A DNA stretch of 64,000 nucleotides from Cercophora sp. LCS_1. Taxonomy: Eukaryota > Ascomycota > Sordariomycetes > Sordariales > Lasiosphaeriaceae. The notes beneath the pieces are model-generated. The model saw nothing but the letters and a program-made list of their open reading frames with translations. It did no database searches and was not told the origin of the DNA. Shown in pieces: positions 1 to 10,450 of the stretch. The number at the start of each line of letters is the position of its first letter. Position 1 is the first letter of the stretch. A program made the translations under genes and the position numbers. The stretch covers positions 806,001-870,000 of the forward strand of contig JAPZLL010000013.1 of assembly GCA_036250225.1 (NCBI GenBank). The letters are read 5' to 3'.

Positions 1-2
1 GC

Positions 3-179
3 TGCGGTGCTGTCCTCTACTGGACGTATGAGCAGTCCAACGGTGCCTGGGCAGCCAGGTTTACGACGTCTTTTTTCATCCCCGCCAACTGTATCGAGGA
101 TTCGATTTGGTATGCTAGCGAGAAAACGGGGGGGATTGGGGGAGTCAAGTGCCGTATTCGGACGGAGAGCGACCCGTGA
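3..179 (+). CDS. 3' end of an unrecognised gene (partial)
   Basis: An open frame enters from the left edge and runs 58 codons to a TGA at 177-179. It is rich in aromatic residues (LYWTYEQ near the start, then SFFIPANCIEDSIWYASEK) with cysteines near its start, middle and end. That composition is more protein-like than the overlapping 96-codon frame, which is Arg/Pro/Ser-rich. The spaced cysteines would fit a secreted disulfide-bonded domain, but this is inference. I do not recognise the family. It could also be the last exon of a gene lying mostly outside the window. Confidence 0.4.
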   Translation, partial: CGAVLYWTYEQSNGAWAARFTTSFFIPANCIEDSIWYASEKTGGIGGVKCRIRTESDP

Positions 180-296
180 ACAGGCCGTACGCCTTGGTTC
201 CACTGAACGGATGGACGTGGCCCCTGCGAAACAGTGCACCAGAGCAGAAGGAGGCCCAATGAATCTTTTCTTTTCTCTTGTTTTGTTGTATTTTTA

Positions 297-722
297 GAAA
301 ACGTTTATACAATGAAGAGGTACATGCATCTATACCTACCTACGTTCGGGCAGGACCTTCTTTTGTCAGAGAGTAAAAGTGTATTTGTTATTACAGTATA
401 ATTATTACAATACGGTTTTAAAATATATATACGTGGTGTATACGTGGTGTAAAGGAGATTTAAATGTAAAGGAGCTTAAAAATTGTATAATGGTATAGTT
501 AATAAATTATAAGTATAGTTGGTAAGAGGAAGTAGGGGAGGTATTTAGCTCTTGGTGGGGCGGGTAAGGTATTACCTCCTCACCCAACCAACCCTCTACA
601 GTTTATAGACTTTTTAACTGCGTGTTTATATGATTTATACCGCTATTAAATCTTTGCAGCCCCCTTTTAAGTCCTTGTCTCTAATAAATTAGCTTTGTGA
701 AGTAAAGCCAATTTGTTGGAGG
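297..722. repeat. AT-rich island, possible RIP-degraded repeat
   Basis: This stretch is markedly richer in A+T than its neighbours, with runs such as TTTTAAAATATATATACG and AATAAATTATAAG. It has no open frame of note. A short direct duplication (TACGTGGTGTA twice around 430-450) is visible. In filamentous ascomycetes, sharply bounded AT islands between GC-rich genes are often transposon copies mutated by RIP. No terminal repeats or transposase remnant could be made out, so this is inference from composition only. Confidence 0.4.
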
Positions 723-1041
723 CCTAACGTGTGCTTGGCCGCGAGCTAGTGCAGTTCTCCACGCAGGAACGCCCGAGGATGTTAGGGGTCATTCCTTCTA
801 ATTTGAGGAAGAGCACTCTCTCCTGGAAGAAACGCGCCTTCCCTTTTGAGAAGAAAGCGGGCTGAGGATCTGCAAATCGAGTCACCCAACTAGGCTCTTC
901 TCCTGTAATTCCAACTTTGTGGACATTCATTCCCTGCGTGTCCAGTCTGACCACCTACCATCCTACCAATAACGGGTTGCATCATTCCGCCATCTCTGCC
1001 TTCTGACCCCGTTGCGTCCTACGCGGTAGTCCTAATCTCGA

Positions 1042-2415
1042 ATGCCTGCTGGTCAAAGGCATCGAGACTCCAGCATCAGCACCCTCCATCATTTCCCCTC
1101 CTTTGCTCGGTTCGACTCTCGTCTCAACAGCAACAAGCCAACAGCGCCGGCTTCCAGCAAATCCTCCGACAGCAGCAGCAGCGACGACAGCAGTGTCGAC
1201 GAGTCCGTTTTCCGCGAGACCATATCAGTTCGACTCCTCGTCGAAGAAGTACGCAACCTCGAGGGGCAAATCCAACAACTCGAGGCCCAGGTACACGAAC
1301 TCGAAACACAAGCCAAGCGACAAAGCAAGACGCTCAGCCGCCTGGAAGAGGAGGTTCAAAGACCCCCGGATCCCGACCTTGTCAACGAGACTCGCCCCCG
1401 AGGCACCCAGCACAAACGCGGCAAACAGCGAAGCAGCGAAAAGGACAGAACCAAGAACCCCCACAACGCCCCCAAACGTGTCATTTCAGAGACGCAGGCA
1501 ACCAAGATGGTGCTCCCTGATGCAATGAGCCTCTTCCCGGGCTACAAATCAGGGCCCGAAAACCCACAAGAGGCCCGCCACCACAAGTACTATCTGCGCA
1601 AACACGGCTCGCCTCGCAAGTGGTTCCAGCTGGATCACTACGTCCCTGAGCATACGCACGCCGTCACAAGCATCCGAACAAGCAAGTACACCGACACGCC
1701 TTTGGTACAAGTCCGATTCACAGGCGGCGAGACGGGCGGCCTCGACAACTACTGGACACAATGGAACCCGTGGAAGGCCACGATCAAGCTCCCAGAGAAG
1801 CAGACGGTCCACGCCAGCAGCAATCTTGGGACCATAGGTTTTCAGTACAAGCTCCTGCACGACTCGACTGCCAGGTTCAATTGGCGATACTGCAGCGTGG
1901 AGGAGCTGCGCGACCTTGTTGACACGGGTCGCGATCGGGTCCGCTCCACAGGAGGCTAGAAGCTCATGCGGGAGCCGTGCAAGAGTGATCCCGGAGCAGG
2001 CCTGGCAGGAGAACCCATGGCAGTCTACTACGTGGCGCCCAGCTCCATGAAGAGGATTTTCACCATTCGGTTCATGAACGGCTCCAACCTCGACAGGTTC
2101 GGCGAGGAATGGCCCATCGTCGCTGTTGCGTCGGCGTGGACCCACCACACGTCGGAGGCAAGGATACGACGATGGATGCACTGGACGCCGAGCAGGTACA
2201 CGATCACGGAAAACGTGTACGGTCGATACCAGGAGATGCGCGAGCTGACGTTGGCGGAGCGGCGCTTGAACCGCTGGTACACCGGACAAGATCAACGCTA
2301 CGAATACGTGTGGAAGACTGGCTGGCATGAGAGATCTCGCAAGGTCTGGGAGGAAGACAAGAGACGTGGAGAGCAGGCAAAGCGGTATCCAAACAAAGGG
2401 GAGCACAAGTATTGA
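1042..2415 (+). CDS. Uncharacterised coiled-coil protein with an in-frame TAG
   Basis: Two frames, 1042-1959 (305 codons) and 1966-2415, lie in the same reading phase, separated by one TAG at 1957-1959. The first part has a Ser-rich acidic stretch, then a heptad-rich coiled coil (about residues 65-105: LVEEVRNLEGQIQQLEAQ and on), a basic linker, and a region rich in W, Y and H. The second continues with the same character (YYVAPSSMKRIFTIRFMNG, then RIRRWMHWTPSRYTI). Either a phase-preserving intron spans the TAG (weak donors GTCGCG at 1928 or GTTGAC at 1918, acceptors at 1999 or 2008), or this is a single nonsense mutation. No strong donor exists, so both remain open. The family is not recognised. 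The gene is convergent with, and 55 bp from, the next one. Confidence 0.5.
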
Positions 2416-2470
2416 TGACTGGCCCCTCGCTAGTGGCGGAACAGATTGTATATTAGTCCATCGACATGCC

Positions 2471-3480
2471 CTAGAGCAAGTACTTCTTTACTGCTAACGC
2501 ACATCCAAGTATCGTACACATGAGCAGAAACAAATTGACGAATGCTCCTTCAACCCACCGTTTATTGCATTGCTCTTCCCGGGCTTTCCATCCCCCACTG
2601 GCCGCGTTTGCATGCGGAAAAGGGACGTCCGGGACTGGTTTGTCCAGGAAGGCACAGAGCGGGCCCCATCCGTCTGAGATATCCCACTCGAGAAGTCGTT
2701 CAGGGGGAACAAGACCCCGGATCATGGCGCAGTGTTCTGCGAAAGTCAGCATATCCCTCCCCACACATCTTGGCTATTCCACCGATTTTCCACAAAACGA
2801 AAGGACTCACCTCGTTGAATCCACCCCGCATTCCGCCGGATCGCCCTCGCCAAATCCCCATCCGGCGCCCGAAACAACAGCGGCCACAAAAACCGCTCAT
2901 AAACATGCCACGCCCAGAAACACTCCCTATCCAACCAACTCGAAACCCACCAGGCCCAGCTCTCGTTGGCCCTCACCAGCGTCCCCCCCAAACTCTTCCG
3001 CCACGCGTCGATATCAACCCTCGTATTCAGCACCACCTTGGCATCAGGGTACGCAGCAATCAAGTCGGAGGCGAAAACGCTGGCCGCCGCATCGGTTACG
3101 GCTACGCAGTGGCCCAGCACCGAATCGAAATCGGATGCTGTGAGGGTTTCTCCGTCGTAAAACTTTTTGCGGGCGAGGCGCACCCAGCCGGGCGAGTGGC
3201 ATTCCGTGTCGTAGACAATGTCCCAGCCGTGGTAGGTGTGGTTGTACCCGAGGGTTAGGAGGGCCTGTTGCAGGGATTCGGTGCCTGAGCGGGGGAGGCC
3301 GACGCAGAGGACGGACATTGGTTTATCGCGAGGGCGGCGGCGCGGCGGAGGGGGAGAGGGGAGGGCGTAGAGGCGTTCGAGGAGGTGCCATAATGGGGAG
3401 GCGAGGGAGATTTGGAGGGGATTGTGGAATTCCAGGGGGAAAGAGTAAGCGGAGGTGGTAGGGGGTTTGAGATGGCCCAT
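2471..3480 (-). CDS. Sulfotransferase-like P-loop protein with C-terminal membrane anchor
   Basis: Exons 3480-2811 and 2736-2471 are joined over a 74-nt intron (donor GTGAGT, acceptor TTTCGCAG), giving 311 residues. The P-loop-like motif VLCVGLPRSGTESLQQAL near residue 57 is the PAPS-binding 5' motif of the fungal sulfotransferase family related to PF17784. It is followed by typical blocks (YHGWDIVYDTE, PDAKVVLNTRVDIDAW, WVSSWLDRECFW). The last 25 residues (VNLFLLMCTILGCALAV) form a hydrophobic tail anchor. The start could instead be Met54, just before the P-loop, which matches shorter family members. Family function is poorly defined: sulfonate transfer is the ancestral activity but is not shown for this clade. 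Confidence 0.8.
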
Positions 3481-4807
3481 TTTCGGTGCCAGTGATGATG
3501 AGCGAGGACCACTGAGGTGGTGTCGTGGTAGGCTTGGCGCTGCCGAGTTGTCGGGCCTTGTGCCAATGACCCCTGGGATGAGGTGATGGTAGGCGAGCGC
3601 GGAGGCTTATGTACCCCGGATTTTCGGAGGATGACGCTGGACGGGATGGAATGGAATGGATTCCGAGATAGCCGTGATGTTGCAACGACAGTCGGATTTC
3701 GGCCCATTTCAACGGAGGATCTGTCGATCATGACCATCGGAACACCGAGATTTTTTTCGCTCTCTCGCATCCATCTTACGCGGCGTAATCATGCAGATTT
3801 ACTTTATCGGCCACGGTTCCCGGACACGGCGGTATGTCATATGGGAATATAAAAAAAAAATAATTAGTTGAAGAACTATACCTGAGGAGAGAGCCCGAGC
3901 CGGGAACCGACATCTTTCCCTAGACAGAAACACCCTAAAGCCAAGACCATGCGGGCGTGTGTTTTGCCGGATAATATCCAAACGGACGAGTGGTGATGAA
4001 TTTCTTTGGGCATGCATGCGGCGGCGCGAAATGGCTACGCGTTTCTGGTAAAACAACCCGGCACCGGGACCGAAAACGGGAACGGGATCAATATGTCCGG
4101 TTAACCCGAGACGAGCTTTCCACCCACACATCCGCGAGTACCTGCATCCTTGCCTCGCTTCGCACCACGGGCTATTCCTGATCGTTTCTGTCACGTTGTC
4201 CAAGGTATCGGCCCCACGTCGGGATCCCCACGGGGAAAAGGGGAGTTTTTTGCTCACGCCAGCTTCGGTTGGACACCTCGGCAGTTACTGGCGAGAAACA
4301 ATATTAACCCGTGTTTCAGCCGTGAGAATGGTGGTGTGCACCCGGATGCACGGCAACGTTGAGGCGGGGGGGCGCATGTTGGGGCTCACACGCAAGGTCG
4401 CCCAAGGCGTTGCGGCTCGCGGAGGTTGATACCTGGCTTCTTTTTCTGTTCACTATACCACTCTGTATACTTACTATCCATGCGTTTGTGGGATATTATA
4501 CTGACGTACATGTGGGACTGTTGTACAGGTTTTCCCGCCCCAACAACCCGGCTCGAAGGATGGTCGACTTTTTCCAGCGCGGGTTATACTATAGACAGAC
4601 ATAGCCATAGTGCGGGCCGAAACAACGTGTGACATTGGCTGAGGATGTGTGGGATTGTAGAGGGAGGCAAGGAAGTTGGAGATGGACGCTGGCGATGGCG
4701 GGCAACAGGGGCGGTGAGCAGTTGTATCTCCGGAGCCGGTGATCGCAGAGAACGGCTGTCAGCAACGGGAGTCGGCAGACAGAATAAACGCTCGATTAGC
4801 CACCCCT
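3481..4807. other. Intergenic, no gene seen
   Basis: This region separates the divergent 5' end of the sulfotransferase-like gene from the 3' end of the epimerase gene. Open frames here (up to about 150 codons) are Arg/Pro/Ser-rich, lack family motifs and overlap one another on both strands. I see no RNA gene. Confidence 0.5.
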
Positions 4808-5833
4808 TCACTTCTGCAGACCCTCGATATACTCCCTGACCAGGTCCTCGCCGGATTGGTCCACGACCAACCCGAGCTTCAACGGCGTGCTGATGTCAAA
4901 ATCCTGCGGCCAGCTCCGAAGTATCCTCTCCTGATCCGGGTCCGTCACCTCTTTGACGTGCTGGAGCTTATCTTCCCCGCCGTACTTGGCCAGCGCATCC
5001 AGCATCTCCTGCACCGAGATCGAAACGCCCGGAAAGTTGATCTGTCTGATATGCTTCGGCAGCTTGTCGCTATCCATGTCCAACACGCGCACCAGATTCT
5101 CGGCAATTGTTCTCGGCGACGCCATGAATGACTTGAACGCTCGATCCTGGATCGGTACAATGCTGCAACATTCTTAGCCCTGGCCATCCCAAAAAGAGCA
5201 GAGGATTGAGACGTACCACTCCTCGCCCTTCATCGGCTCGCGGATGATCCCTGACAAAAACGAAGACGCCGCAGCGGTTGGCTTGCCGGGCCGTACCGAA
5301 ATGGTAGGGAACCGCACGGTAAACACATCCAGAAAGCCCCTCCTGTTCAGCTCGTTGAAGTAGATCTCGTTCATCAACTTGTGCGCGCCATACGTCCCCT
5401 GCGGCGTCGGCATCACGTCATCCGTTAGCTTCGCGGGGAGTGGTTGTCCGAACACGGCCTGCGAACTCGCGTAGACGACCCGCACCCCTGGATTCGTCTT
5501 GCGCAGCTCGTCGGCCAGCAGGCGCACACTATCCAGATTGACGCGCAGCGAGAGCTCAAAGTTGGCTTCAGAGCCAGCGGACATGATCCCGTGGAAGATG
5601 AAGACGGCGTGGAGGGGCTGCGCGGCGGCGACGAGCGACGACACAAACTCGGGCGACGTGATATTGCCTTTCATCGGCGTCGCATTCTGCGGGTACGCGA
5701 CACCCTCGGGTATGATGGGATCGGCGAGGTCGGTTAGGAAGAGGTGGTAGTCGGGCGAATTGAGGAGGCGCGAAGCAAGGAGCGGGCCGACGAGACCGCC
5801 GGCGCCGGTGATGATGATGTTTTTAGGAGACAT
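4808..5833 (-). CDS. NAD-dependent epimerase/dehydrogenase (extended SDR, D-erythronate dehydrogenase-like)
   Basis: Exons 5833-5217 and 5162-4808 (54-nt intron, donor GTACGT, acceptor TTGCAG) give 323 residues. The N-terminal Rossmann motif is ITGAGGLVGPLLASRLL. The catalytic tyrosine and lysine lie in YGAHKLMNE, with a preceding serine block VYASSQAVFG. A family-typical block, RFPTISVRPGKPTAAASSF, sits near the junction. The splice restores the expected GEECIVPIQDRAF segment. Such proteins oxidise or epimerise sugar acids or nucleotide sugars; resemblance to DenD-type D-erythronate 4-dehydrogenases is my best guess from the overall pattern. No targeting signal is seen, so it is probably cytosolic. 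Codon use is like its neighbours. Confidence 0.85.
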
Positions 5834-6539
5834 TATTTCGACGATAGGGATATTAGTTGGTAGCTGTTCTGAGGAGTGGACGCAGCTGTCGGCGGGCGCC
5901 CGGGGGACCCGGAGTCCTTATACGTGGCGATCATCGTCATTGCTCGGCCGAGCTTGCCCAACGACCAACTTGACGTGCTCCACGTTGGCCCCCCTCTGTG
6001 GCGACGGGTGCATGGTGTGAATGCGGGGTGATTGCCAGAGGATTGGCCATTAGCTCGTGGGAGGCTTTTGGCGGTGCCCACTTTGCATCGGCGTATCAAC
6101 GCGCGAGAATTGGGGCATTGTCGCGGACGGTGGTTCTCGCTGATTTTTGGCGTGTTTGTCGCCGAGCGATGGATCAGCTTTCGTTCCACCGGACCGGCTC
6201 GGCAACCGTCACCGGCCCAGCTTCCGGGGTGGGGGCCCACATCTCGGGGCCTGCTCACGCGAGCACTTCGGGAAGGATGGCCGGTAAGCGCACTAAATGG
6301 AAAACCCCGGGTATGTTCTCGCGCTTGCATTTGCAGCTTTGCGGACGTGCACGATGGGAGTGTCGTGGGGTTAGGCTCTGGCATTGCATCAAAACGTCTA
6401 CATAGGGAAGGTGCAACTTGGGCAAGAAGGTTCTACCCCCAACAAAAAAGTCCGCACACACTGAATCCGGCCGGCACCCTTCACGCAATTCTGATACTCG
6501 AAGGGCCTAATTACAACAGCTACAAGCCACCCTCCATGA
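5834..6539. other. Intergenic, no gene seen
   Basis: Only low-information frames on both strands. This is presumably the promoter region of the epimerase gene plus flank of the F-box relic. No RNA gene or repeat was recognised. Confidence 0.4.
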
Positions 6540-7060
6540 CTACAATGTCCTTGCGCCCTCCAGAGCCTTCTGCTCCACGTGTATCTGCTGCAGCGACACA
6601 GGCCAAATGACCTGGCCCAAAAGCTCCAAGCAGGGAATCGCATCGCCGTGAGACCTAATGATAGTGCTATCTAGCCTGCTGCCTGAAGCATGTCCCTGAT
6701 CTCGGCATGATCCCCATTGGGCACCAGAACGTTTGATGCAAGCACAAGCGATGTGAGGTTTGGCCACCCGCAAGAGGGTTCAATGGCGAAGAAATCCTTG
6801 GCATCTATGATGACGACAAGATGCTCGGGCTGGAGGTTGGCAAGCGCGACCATCCGGCCAACGTCGGGGCGTGTGCAAGCGGCTCGGGCCTCCATCTTCG
6901 ACGGTTCTGTTGACGGAGAAGCAAACTCGTTACCGCTGGGACCGACGGAAGCTGGTCCCACCACTCGAACTCTAGAGCATTACTATCGAATGGCCCTTCC
7001 TCCATTACTGTATGAAAGACTTTCGAGAATGCTTGGTGAGGCGGCGCTGATTGTCGAGAG
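6540..7060 (-). pseudogene. Relic of a fungal F-box-type gene, broken and internally deleted
   Basis: Three fragments in three frames line up in order on the minus strand. About 7050-6870 reads FSKVFHTVMEEG, then LPSVPAVTSLLLRQQNRRRW. About 6880-6671 reads GRMVALANLQPEHLVVIID, WPNLTSLVLASNVLVP and IRDMLQAAG, then a stop. About 6665-6540 reads RSHGDAIPCLELLGQVIWPV and ends ARTL-stop. These match, in order, middle and C-terminal blocks I associate with a large Sordariomycete family of F-box/LRR-like hypothetical proteins. The N-terminal F-box, the segment between DMLQAAG and RSHGDA, and frame continuity are all missing. It is therefore a dead copy, not an exon set. Family naming is from memory and moderately certain; the disruption is directly visible. 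Confidence 0.6.
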
Positions 7061-7069
7061 CCAGCAAAC

Positions 7070-7499
7070 TACCTAACCATGCTGAGGATCATCATCAGGG
7101 GCTTTGGGAGTATCAAATGACTCTTGGGATAGAGGAACATCTGGCAGGAAAGTCAAGTACTTGAACTAGCGTTTCGAACCGCTCGGCGAATATAGAATTA
7201 TGTCAATATCGATAAATTACCGTCTTGTATCAGAAATTCGAGAACCATGAGGCGGGTCAATCCGGGGAACCTGTTCCAGTGTAGCATCTTGATTGAGGGG
7301 CGTGGTATTTTGGTAATTGAGTGGTGTGTCACGGAATCTAGCAAGTGTGACGACATGGGAGTCACGAACTGACTGAAATGTGTGCCAATCTAGCTAGGTG
7401 GGTCGAAAGCTGGCATTTATCGGGAGGGTTGGAACGCAGGTTAGTTTATCAAAGTCAATTTTCCTCCTCAGAACCTCGGTTGTAGTGCGGTTTCACTGC
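7070..7499. other. Intergenic, no gene seen
   Basis: Short mixed-composition spacer between the F-box relic and the 3' end of the DUF3176 gene. I searched it for the missing 5' part of the relic and saw none. Confidence 0.4.
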
Positions 7500-9568
7500 C
7501 TACCCTGCGTCCACGAGCTTCAGGGATCTATCCCACGTTAACTTGACTCTAACACCCCTGGCCAAATCTGACAACTCTCTCACGTCACCAACCGGACCGA
7601 GCCGCTCTCGCATGTTTTCGCCAAGCACACACATAGTGATAACGGTTGAGCTCTTGATCACTTGAACCCTCTCCCTGTTTGTTGCAATGACTGTTCCGAC
7701 GAGAAACACAAAAGCGAGCACCAGCTGTGCTGCTAACAAAGCCAGCCATGCCCACCTCACTCTCACAACCGGGGTCTCGTTAAACGTCGTTCCCGTCACT
7801 GCTCCGGAAGAGCCGGTATAAGACGTTCCTTTCGATCGCAGCCTGCAACAATAGTAAGCCAACGTCACTTCCATCGAGGTAGGTGGACAACCCACATATT
7901 GGTCAATCCGTCAGCCATGTTCCTCATCATCCCATTCACGTTCAAAATCTTGGTCTCATCATCTGGTACCTCACCCAGAAAGCTCCCGTACAGCGCAGTT
8001 CCCAGTGCGCTCGAAATCATGCCGGCGATCTGTCCGCTCGCCAACGCTCTGTCGATCTCCCTCACTGCAACGATTCCTGGCAAATACTGATTCAAGACAC
8101 TTGAGGCCATTAGAGTCGTGCAAAGATCAGCCTCGAATCTCCCTCCCACTCCGTCCGGCGCCGCAAATACAACCATGCGTCCTCCAACACCATCTTTGCA
8201 TCTTACAGGTGCTGCCTCAAACTTGTCGATATTCCAAGCCGCGTTCAGGGATGTCACATTCCCACCTGAGATCCTCGACATCATTCCACGTTCCTTGGTT
8301 GTCTGCACCCCCTGCGTGACCTCCGCATCGTAACCCTTGACGCACAAATGCATCACCATCTCGATAAACCTCAAGTCTCCGGGTCTCAACAGCCGCGGCT
8401 CGACCGGCTCGACAGTGTATATAAACATGATGTTCACCAACGCTGTCGCGGCTATGTTAGAGCTGAACAGTCCCGAAGGCGCCGTCATGATCGACCCGCC
8501 AGCCAGGTACGACCGCGGTAGGTTCTGAAAGCCTGGTCTCGACCCATCATTCGCGTTCGTAATGGTGGCATTAGCAATTACTCCAAGGAGGGTGCTGATC
8601 CCAGGTGCGGTCGTGTTTGTGACCGGCAGCACAGACGTGCACACACCCAGCGTGCCGAAGCGTGGGTAGGAACAATCTGCTGAAGGACACATCGGATCGA
8701 GAGGGGGTACAGAAGACGTAGGTTGAAGATAGGCCGTTTCGAGAATTTTCTGCTCCAAGTCGAGTTGGTCGGATTGCTGGAGAATGAAACCGGCATCTGT
8801 CCATCGTGAAAATGTCGTGGCAACGGGGGCGGTCGCGAGGGAGGACGAGGACAAGGGCGGAGACGGCATGAGCTGGGATTGGATCGAGATGATTTGTTGG
8901 GTTACCGCAGAAGTAAAAAGGGCCGAGACGAGGAGGATGCTAGCGAGCCAGAGGAGGGGAGAGCGGACAAGGCCCTTGAGACGCAGCACAAGCTTGAAGA
9001 TGCCGATGCCGCCGCGGGTCGCATCGTCATAGAGTTGGAAGTCGTGGAGGGAGCGCGGAGAAGAGGCGAACCAGAGCCATTTTAGCTGGCCAAGGGCTTC
9101 TAGAACGGGGACTAGAAGAAAGAGTTTGGCGAAGGAGATGAGATATTGTAGGATCGAGTTGATGGTGAGGCCGAGGACGAGCTCGGGTTGCCTTTTTCCG
9201 TCGAAGACGCGCAGAATGACGATGATGGCGATGAAGATAAGTATTCCGACAGCGAAGCTCAGAATTTCGGGGAACCAGGCCCGTACAATTTCGAATGAGG
9301 TGAGCTCGAGGCCACTTCTGTGTCTCCGGGGCTGTTGTCCGGCTGGTTGTTCGCCAGCCCCGACCGCCGCTACAACTTCCCCTGCATCCTTTCGTTCATA
9401 GTTCTGAGTATCTGACAGCCAGACACCCGGTGTCATGGGCGAAGGAGCCGGAACTTCTCGATAGCCGGAGCTTTTCCCGTCGGGTGGAGGCTTGCCAAAC
9501 ATTGATAGCAAAGGGGATTGGGTTGTGGCACGGCGGGTGGGAAGCATCACCGAACGAATCGGCAACAA
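7500..9568 (-). CDS. DUF3176 family integral membrane protein
   Basis: Exons 9568-7896 and 7842-7500 (53-nt intron, donor GTGGGT, branch-like CTTACT, acceptor TTGCAG) give 671 residues. After a Pro/Gly-rich N-terminus there are two adjacent hydrophobic segments (FAVGILIFIAIIVIL and LISFAKLFLLVPVL), then the DUF3176 hallmark QLKWLWFASSPRSLHDFQLY, another membrane span (LWLASILLVSALFTSAV), and a long extracytoplasmic loop. That loop has paired cysteines (DPMCPSADCSYPRFGTLGVC). A final membrane span is WLALLAAQLVLAFVFLVG. The splice gives the family-like junction LTNMLRSKG. Function of the family is unknown; it is common and expanded in Sordariomycetes. Start could be Met1, Met8 or Met23. Confidence 0.85.
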
Positions 9569-10450
9569 AAGAATCGGTACTAGATCCAGCTAAGGCGACT
9601 TCATACTGGACAGGTATTGGAAACTCAAATAGGTGTTGATCGAAAAGTGCGACGCATTTTGGATGGCGTTTTATGCATTCGAGGATTCGGTGATGTATTG
9701 GGATCCCGGACTCACTCCTTTTAGTGGATGAATATCCATTCGAGTCTGTGCGTGCCGTTTATTTCGTCAGGGACTGGTCTGGCCATTTTCGAGGGAGAAA
9801 TAGTTGGCAGTCATTTGTGGGAGACGCTTGCAGATAAAGCGGAAGCATTTGCGAATTTGCGGCACAGCCAGTCGTTTGCCCTGCAGGGCTGAAACCGGTA
9901 TCTGATTGACACCCCCTGTCGACGTCGATCACCAAGCCCGCTGACGAGGAAAGAGCCAGAGGGAGACGGGCGAAACGTGCAACTGCTCGGCGCTAGTGCA
10001 ACTCAATGGCGGCATGACTGTGCGTGTGTAACAAACCACATTTTATCCTGCGGCGCAGTCGGCTGCGGCATCTCCGGACTTCATTGTGGTCACCGGCGTG
10101 TGCCGCAATTGCATTGCGGTTTGCTTGAATGCGATGGAGTTTCCAACCTTCAAGGTGGTTTACGTCAGGCTCAGATAGGTTTTGTCCCATGTTTCCAGCT
10201 CGAATGCCACCGCCCCGCCGAAGGAGTAACCCCCATGTCCCAGCGCCCAAGGTAATCCCGATCATTGTTCTTGCAAAGCCTAATTCGAGTAATTCCCTCT
10301 TCCTCCTTGTTGCTTCCCCCCCACCTTCCAAGCACGTCTCGCTTGATAAACAGAGTCAGCGTAGGTGGAAAAATGACATAGACACGCCATGGACTTTTCC
10401 GTATCTCCCGCCCATGTTGACAACGACATCCCATCTTGAGTTCTTGTCAT
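9569..10450. other. Intergenic, no gene seen
   Basis: Spacer between the divergent 5' end of the DUF3176 gene and the 3' end of the hydroxylase gene. Overlapping frames of about 90-125 codons exist but have no motifs and are low-complexity. Presumably carries the DUF3176 gene promoter. Confidence 0.4.

Noticed and set aside
1549..2406. 285-codon minus-strand frame opposite the coiled-coil gene
   Set aside because: Leu/Arg/Val-rich shadow. The plus strand has a real coiled coil and a better composition.
3799..4257. 152-codon minus-strand frame in a spacer
   Set aside because: Arg-rich random composition, no motif, no splice partner.
6032..6610. 192-codon plus-strand frame beside the F-box relic
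   Set aside because: Composition is not protein-like and its 3' part overlaps the better-supported relic on the other strand.
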